From Balneolaceae bacterium (GTDB taxonomy: Bacteria > Bacteroidota > Rhodothermia > Balneolales > Balneolaceae): a DNA stretch of 9,170 nucleotides. Made by a program: the position numbers and the translations under genes. This document shows, piece after piece, positions 6,113-9,170 of this stretch. How positions within the stretch are numbered: the stretch's first letter is position 1; each line of letters starts with the position of its first letter. The DNA lies in assembly GCA_007134665.1 (NCBI GenBank), contig SLKH01000122.1, forward strand, positions 1 through 9,170, in the 5' to 3' direction. Under the pieces are notes generated by a model, which worked only from the letters and a program-made list of their open reading frames with translations, did no database searches and was not told the origin of the DNA.

Positions 6113-7270
6113 CTATCGGCGATAACAAATTAGGGTATTTTCATCCTTTTTAGTAACCCGGTAGCCAAATAAATGAAATATATCCTTTACAAGAAATCTT
6201 GCAACTCTCAGGTTTACCTCATAGCTGCGGCTTCCAACCGTTGTTACTCCAGGCAAATATTTTAAAAAACTATGGATAAAACTCTTTCTTAAATATGCTG
6301 AAAGCCGAAGCCAATATTCTGAAACTTCACGGATTATAAGAAAACCGTCATGTCCTTTTTTTTGGTACAACGGCATAAATATACGCCCCGATACCGGTGC
6401 CCTGATCAGTTCACCCCTCTCATACGCAAGCGGAGTCTCCTTTTCAACAATATCAAAATTTTCAAACCCTTCAATCATCTCAAAATAATGCGGATCATCG
6501 ACAAGCTGATGATGCCTGATCTCAAAGTAGGTATCCGGAATACCGGACTTTGACCTCAAAGTGTCCGAATAATGTTTTATTTCTTCATCTGATAGAGAAA
6601 TCAGATCGCACTTATCAAACAGTAACCATAGAAATGCTTCACTGCGCTCAACAGAAGTCTTATCTTCATGAGCGCCAGCTTCGAACCCGATCGCTTTATA
6701 ACCAAGATTGTTGATATAACTCAGCAATGTACCCTGGATATTTTCCTCAATGCCCAATATCTGAGGTACAGGAAAACTTCGCGCGAGATCCCTGTTTTCA
6801 AGTGTATCATTCAGAAGAATAAAGGCACAGCTCCGTGCTGAAGTCGTATGCAGGTCGGCAAAAACAAAACTCTTTACATCATCCTGATGACGCTCAATAA
6901 TATTCTCGATCGTATTTTTAATATCCAGGCTTTCGCCAAATTCAGAAGGGCTGTTCTCGCCATTCTGGATTGAAAAATCTTTATCCGTACCGTAGAGCTC
7001 CCATAGCCTGTTCAAATCGGTATCAAGGTATCGTTGTTTACTGTCTATAGCTTTTAAATTACCTGAGATTGCATAAACAGATCCGTAAACCGATAAGTCA
7101 GAGGTTTCAAATTTCTCTGATAAACGGTCGATTGCATTCAGGCCGGCAGGTTCATTTCCATGAATTCCGACAAACAATATCAATACATTACCGTTCCGAT
7201 TTCCATCCCTGTACCATCGGATTCGGCCGGTTTTCGTTAATTCCGATATTTTTAATTCAGATATTGGCAT
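6113..7270 (-). CDS. Zinc hydrolase of the succinylglutamate desuccinylase/aspartoacylase family
   Basis: Members of this M14-like family cleave the amide bond of N-acylated amino acids. The 385-residue product has the expected zinc ligands: His37 and Glu40 in GIHGNEPAG (35-43) and His141 in Asp-Leu-His (139-141). Substrate-binding elements are Gly70-Asn71, Arg80-Tyr81 and DLNR at 85-88. The likely catalytic Glu197 lies in Gly-Phe-Glu-Ala-Gly-Ala-His (195-201). A C-terminal beta domain begins near the Arg-Ala-Pro-Val-Ser-Gly segment and is followed by about 85 extra residues that look helical and then basic. I cannot name the substrate, so neither AstE nor AspA is assigned; an arginine-catabolic (ast) operon is not present. 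It starts only five bases after the stop of the GCS2-CBS gene, so the two are almost certainly co-translated, and a role in trimming or recycling that enzyme's product is a reasonable inference. No signal peptide is seen. Confidence 0.88.
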   Translation of the reverse strand: MPISELKISELTKTGRIRWYRDGNRNGNVLILFVGIHGNEPAGLNAIDRLSEKFETSDLSVYGSVYAISGNLKAIDSKQRYLDTDLNRLWELYGTDKDFSIQNGENSPSEFGESLDIKNTIENIIERHQDDVKSFVFADLHTTSARSCAFILLNDTLENRDLARSFPVPQILGIEENIQGTLLSYINNLGYKAIGFEAGAHEDKTSVERSEAFLWLLFDKCDLISLSDEEIKHYSDTLRSKSGIPDTYFEIRHHQLVDDPHYFEMIEGFENFDIVEKETPLAYERGELIRAPVSGRIFMPLYQKKGHDGFLIIREVSEYWLRLSAYLRKSFIHSFLKYLPGVTTVGSRSYEVNLRVARFLVKDIFHLFGYRVTKKDENTLICYRR

Positions 7271-7275
7271 TTCAA

Positions 7276-9159
7276 CTATTTTCTCATCCTTTCCAAAATT
7301 CGTTTGGTATCATTATTTGTTACAATTCCGATTAACTCATTTTTCTCAACAACTGCAAGGTAAGTTAAATCCAGATCCTTCATGATCGACATTGCCTTTA
7401 GAATATTTTCATTCGGGCCTATCGTAACCGGATTTTCCAACATTACATCTGATGCAGTAGCAAGTTCACTATGTCCAGGGGTGTTAAAATAACGAACAAG
7501 ACGCTCCTTTGTAATCATTCCTTTTAGTACTCCCCCGGGGTCTTCTACAGGCATATGCCTGATATTCCGCCACTCCATAATTTTAAATACAAATTCTGCA
7601 AGATCATTTTCGGATACAGTAACAAGGTCAGTAGTCATGATATTGCTCACAACATCATATTGAATCTGAAGTTCTCTTACTTCTTCCAATACTGCCGGCT
7701 TCCAGTTATGAACAGGTTCACCGGTGAGCCTTCGGTTATTCATGATTGCTGTCAGTGCAATACATGCTTCTTCCCTGCCCATTTCTCCCCTGAGTTCACG
7801 ATAGCTATTCACAATCCACCGGGACCCTGTGGCATAACCGGATGCCCTGTTTGCGATGATCGTGAGAAACCTGTCAATATCTTCCTGGTTGATTTCGATT
7901 TTTTCAAGGCCTTGCCTGGCCATGGGTATCAGTATATCGAGAATCAGAGTCCGTGCTGAAATGAGTTCACCTTCCCATACCATTCCACTTTGAATACCCC
8001 ACATTGCAGCTTTGTAGAAGTTCTCCTTCACTTCATCAAACCGGATATTCTGCCAGTTATCCCTGTAATTTTCAGGCATGTTACTCATCAATCCGACCCA
8101 AAAAACCATATTGGCAATCTCATCTGTCTGGGTAGGCCCGGAAGGAAGGTACCGGTTTTCGATTCTTAAATGAGGCACTCCATTCATCACACCATAACAG
8201 GGGCGGTTCCATTTATAAATTGTCCCGTTATGAAGCTGTAATGCTTTTAGTTCAGGAATCTGTCCTTTCTCAAGAACGTCAAGAGAATTTTCATCAATAT
8301 CGGTCATAAACAGCAGGGTATGGCGTGCGATATCATTTTTAAAGACATCCGGCACACTGCGAACCCACCGGTTCCCGAATGTTACCCTTTGTTCCCGCTC
8401 CCGGAGATGATACGCTTTCCCCCTCGTATCGATACTTTGTTGAAATAATGGTATCCGGGTTTCTGCCCATAGTTGTTTGCCGAGCAAAAGTGGCGAATTG
8501 GCTGCTACAGATAACACCGGGCCCGATAACATCTGAGCCCAGTTATATAAATCGGTAAATTCATCAGGGTCAACCTGCAGGTGGACCTGAAAACTGGTAT
8601 TGCAGGCTTCAAACAGGATGTTGTTATGGCTCAGGATGAGTTCATCTACCCCTGTAATATTCAGCTCGAAATCCTCTCCCCTCAATTCTGACAATATATC
8701 CGCCAGAACTTCAAACCGTTTTACCGGTGTCAGGTATTCGATCTGAACTGCCCTGTAATCAATCGATGGCAGGATTCCGGTCAATATGGTTTTTTCATGA
8801 ATCTGTTCTGCAGCTTTTTCCGCTTTTTGAAGCAACGAGTTTAGTTGTTCTTCCATTTGAGAAAAACAGTTTGCTTTTACTTCAATCGGATCCAGATTTA
8901 TCTCAAGGTTATACTTCGCAAGTTCTGGTGTAAAATGGGAATCATTGATAGCCTGCAGAATCTCCATTGAATGGAGTGAGGGTTTATAATGGCTGTCAAC
9001 AATACAAAATTCCTGTTCAGCCCCGATACGTCGGACTCCAGATTCAAACTGACGGTTTTCAAGCATCCGTTCAATCGCTTCTACATCACACAACAATTGT
9101 TTAAAGAATATTTTTCTTGATTCAGGGTCTCGTGCAATTGAAATATCTTTGGTTCCCAT
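7276..9159 (-). CDS. GCS2-family carboxylate-amine ligase fused to two CBS domains
   Basis: The 627-residue protein joins a glutamate-cysteine-ligase (GCS2) domain, about residues 15-480, to a tandem CBS pair at about 507-556 and 571-625. GCS2 enzymes use ATP to couple a carboxylate, often glutamate's gamma-carboxyl, to an amine. Active-site-like elements are Gly-Ala-Glu-Gln-Glu (46-50), the Asn-Leu-Glu-Ile-Asn-Leu-Asp-Pro segment (84-91), Phe-Gln-Val-His-Leu-Gln (190-195), Ala-Asn-Ser-Pro-Leu-Leu (220-225), LHNGTIYKWNRPCYG (309-323) and HLRIENRYLPSGPT (330-343). The CBS domains read MTTDLVTV and Met-Leu-Glu-Asn-Pro-Val-Thr-Ile at their starts; such pairs usually bind adenine nucleotides, so activity may follow cell energy state. 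The ATG at 9159 is the first after an in-frame TGA at 9168-9166, so the gene is complete. The substrate is unknown: glutathione-type synthesis is possible but unproven. It leads the visible minus-strand run; its promoter lies off the right edge. Confidence 0.88.
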   Translation of the reverse strand: MGTKDISIARDPESRKIFFKQLLCDVEAIERMLENRQFESGVRRIGAEQEFCIVDSHYKPSLHSMEILQAINDSHFTPELAKYNLEINLDPIEVKANCFSQMEEQLNSLLQKAEKAAEQIHEKTILTGILPSIDYRAVQIEYLTPVKRFEVLADILSELRGEDFELNITGVDELILSHNNILFEACNTSFQVHLQVDPDEFTDLYNWAQMLSGPVLSVAANSPLLLGKQLWAETRIPLFQQSIDTRGKAYHLREREQRVTFGNRWVRSVPDVFKNDIARHTLLFMTDIDENSLDVLEKGQIPELKALQLHNGTIYKWNRPCYGVMNGVPHLRIENRYLPSGPTQTDEIANMVFWVGLMSNMPENYRDNWQNIRFDEVKENFYKAAMWGIQSGMVWEGELISARTLILDILIPMARQGLEKIEINQEDIDRFLTIIANRASGYATGSRWIVNSYRELRGEMGREEACIALTAIMNNRRLTGEPVHNWKPAVLEEVRELQIQYDVVSNIMTTDLVTVSENDLAEFVFKIMEWRNIRHMPVEDPGGVLKGMITKERLVRYFNTPGHSELATASDVMLENPVTIGPNENILKAMSIMKDLDLTYLAVVEKNELIGIVTNNDTKRILERMRK

Positions 9160-9170
9160 GATGATTCAGA

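Noticed and set aside
7555..7959. A 134-codon plus-strand reading frame
   Set aside because: It is antisense to the well-supported GCS2-CBS gene and its translation is Cys/Pro/Phe-rich without a recognisable motif.

Overview
The window looks like a chromosomal stretch from a Bacteroidota-related bacterium. A Balneolota or Rhodothermota member fits best, but this is inference from gene content and style and was not tested. The DNA is moderately AT-rich. None of the seven complete genes has a well-placed Shine-Dalgarno sequence, which is usual in this superphylum, and the one clear signal peptide ends in Ala-Lys-Ala before Gln, a common Bacteroidota style. Genes are tightly packed. I see no rRNA, tRNA, CRISPR array, insertion sequence, phage gene or origin.

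Layout. Positions 1-1281 (minus) hold the N-terminal 427 codons of a large membrane protein that runs off the left edge. It has no upstream in-frame ATG and probably starts at TTG; its topology and a cytoplasmic motif suggest a large CPBP-type intramembrane protease. A 242-base divergent intergenic region (1282-1523) follows, with a plausible promoter for the plus-strand gene at 1524-2294, an NRDE/TANGO2-family protein. That gene converges on a six-gene minus-strand run, with only 15 bases between the stop codons and a hairpin at the junction.

The minus-strand run, in transcription order from right to left, is: a glutamate-cysteine-ligase-family (GCS2) enzyme fused to two CBS domains (9159-7276); a zinc-dependent succinylglutamate desuccinylase/aspartoacylase-type hydrolase (7270-6113); ScpB (6073-5285); an RluB-type rRNA pseudouridine synthase (5190-4357); an alpha/beta hydrolase (4360-3485); and a secreted TPR protein (3458-2310). 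Gaps are 5, 39, 94, minus 4 and 26 bases, so most or all could be one transcript. The 94-base gap before the pseudouridine synthase gene is the most likely place for an internal promoter.

How they work together. ScpB and RluB are housekeeping functions (chromosome condensation and ribosome modification) that are neighbours in many bacteria. The most interesting unit is the first pair: a predicted ATP-dependent carboxylate-amine ligase with nucleotide-sensing CBS domains, directly coupled to a predicted amide-cleaving zinc hydrolase. Together they look like a make-and-break module for an unknown acylated amino acid or small peptide. No defence system or mobile element is visible, and most of the rest is ordinary chromosome.
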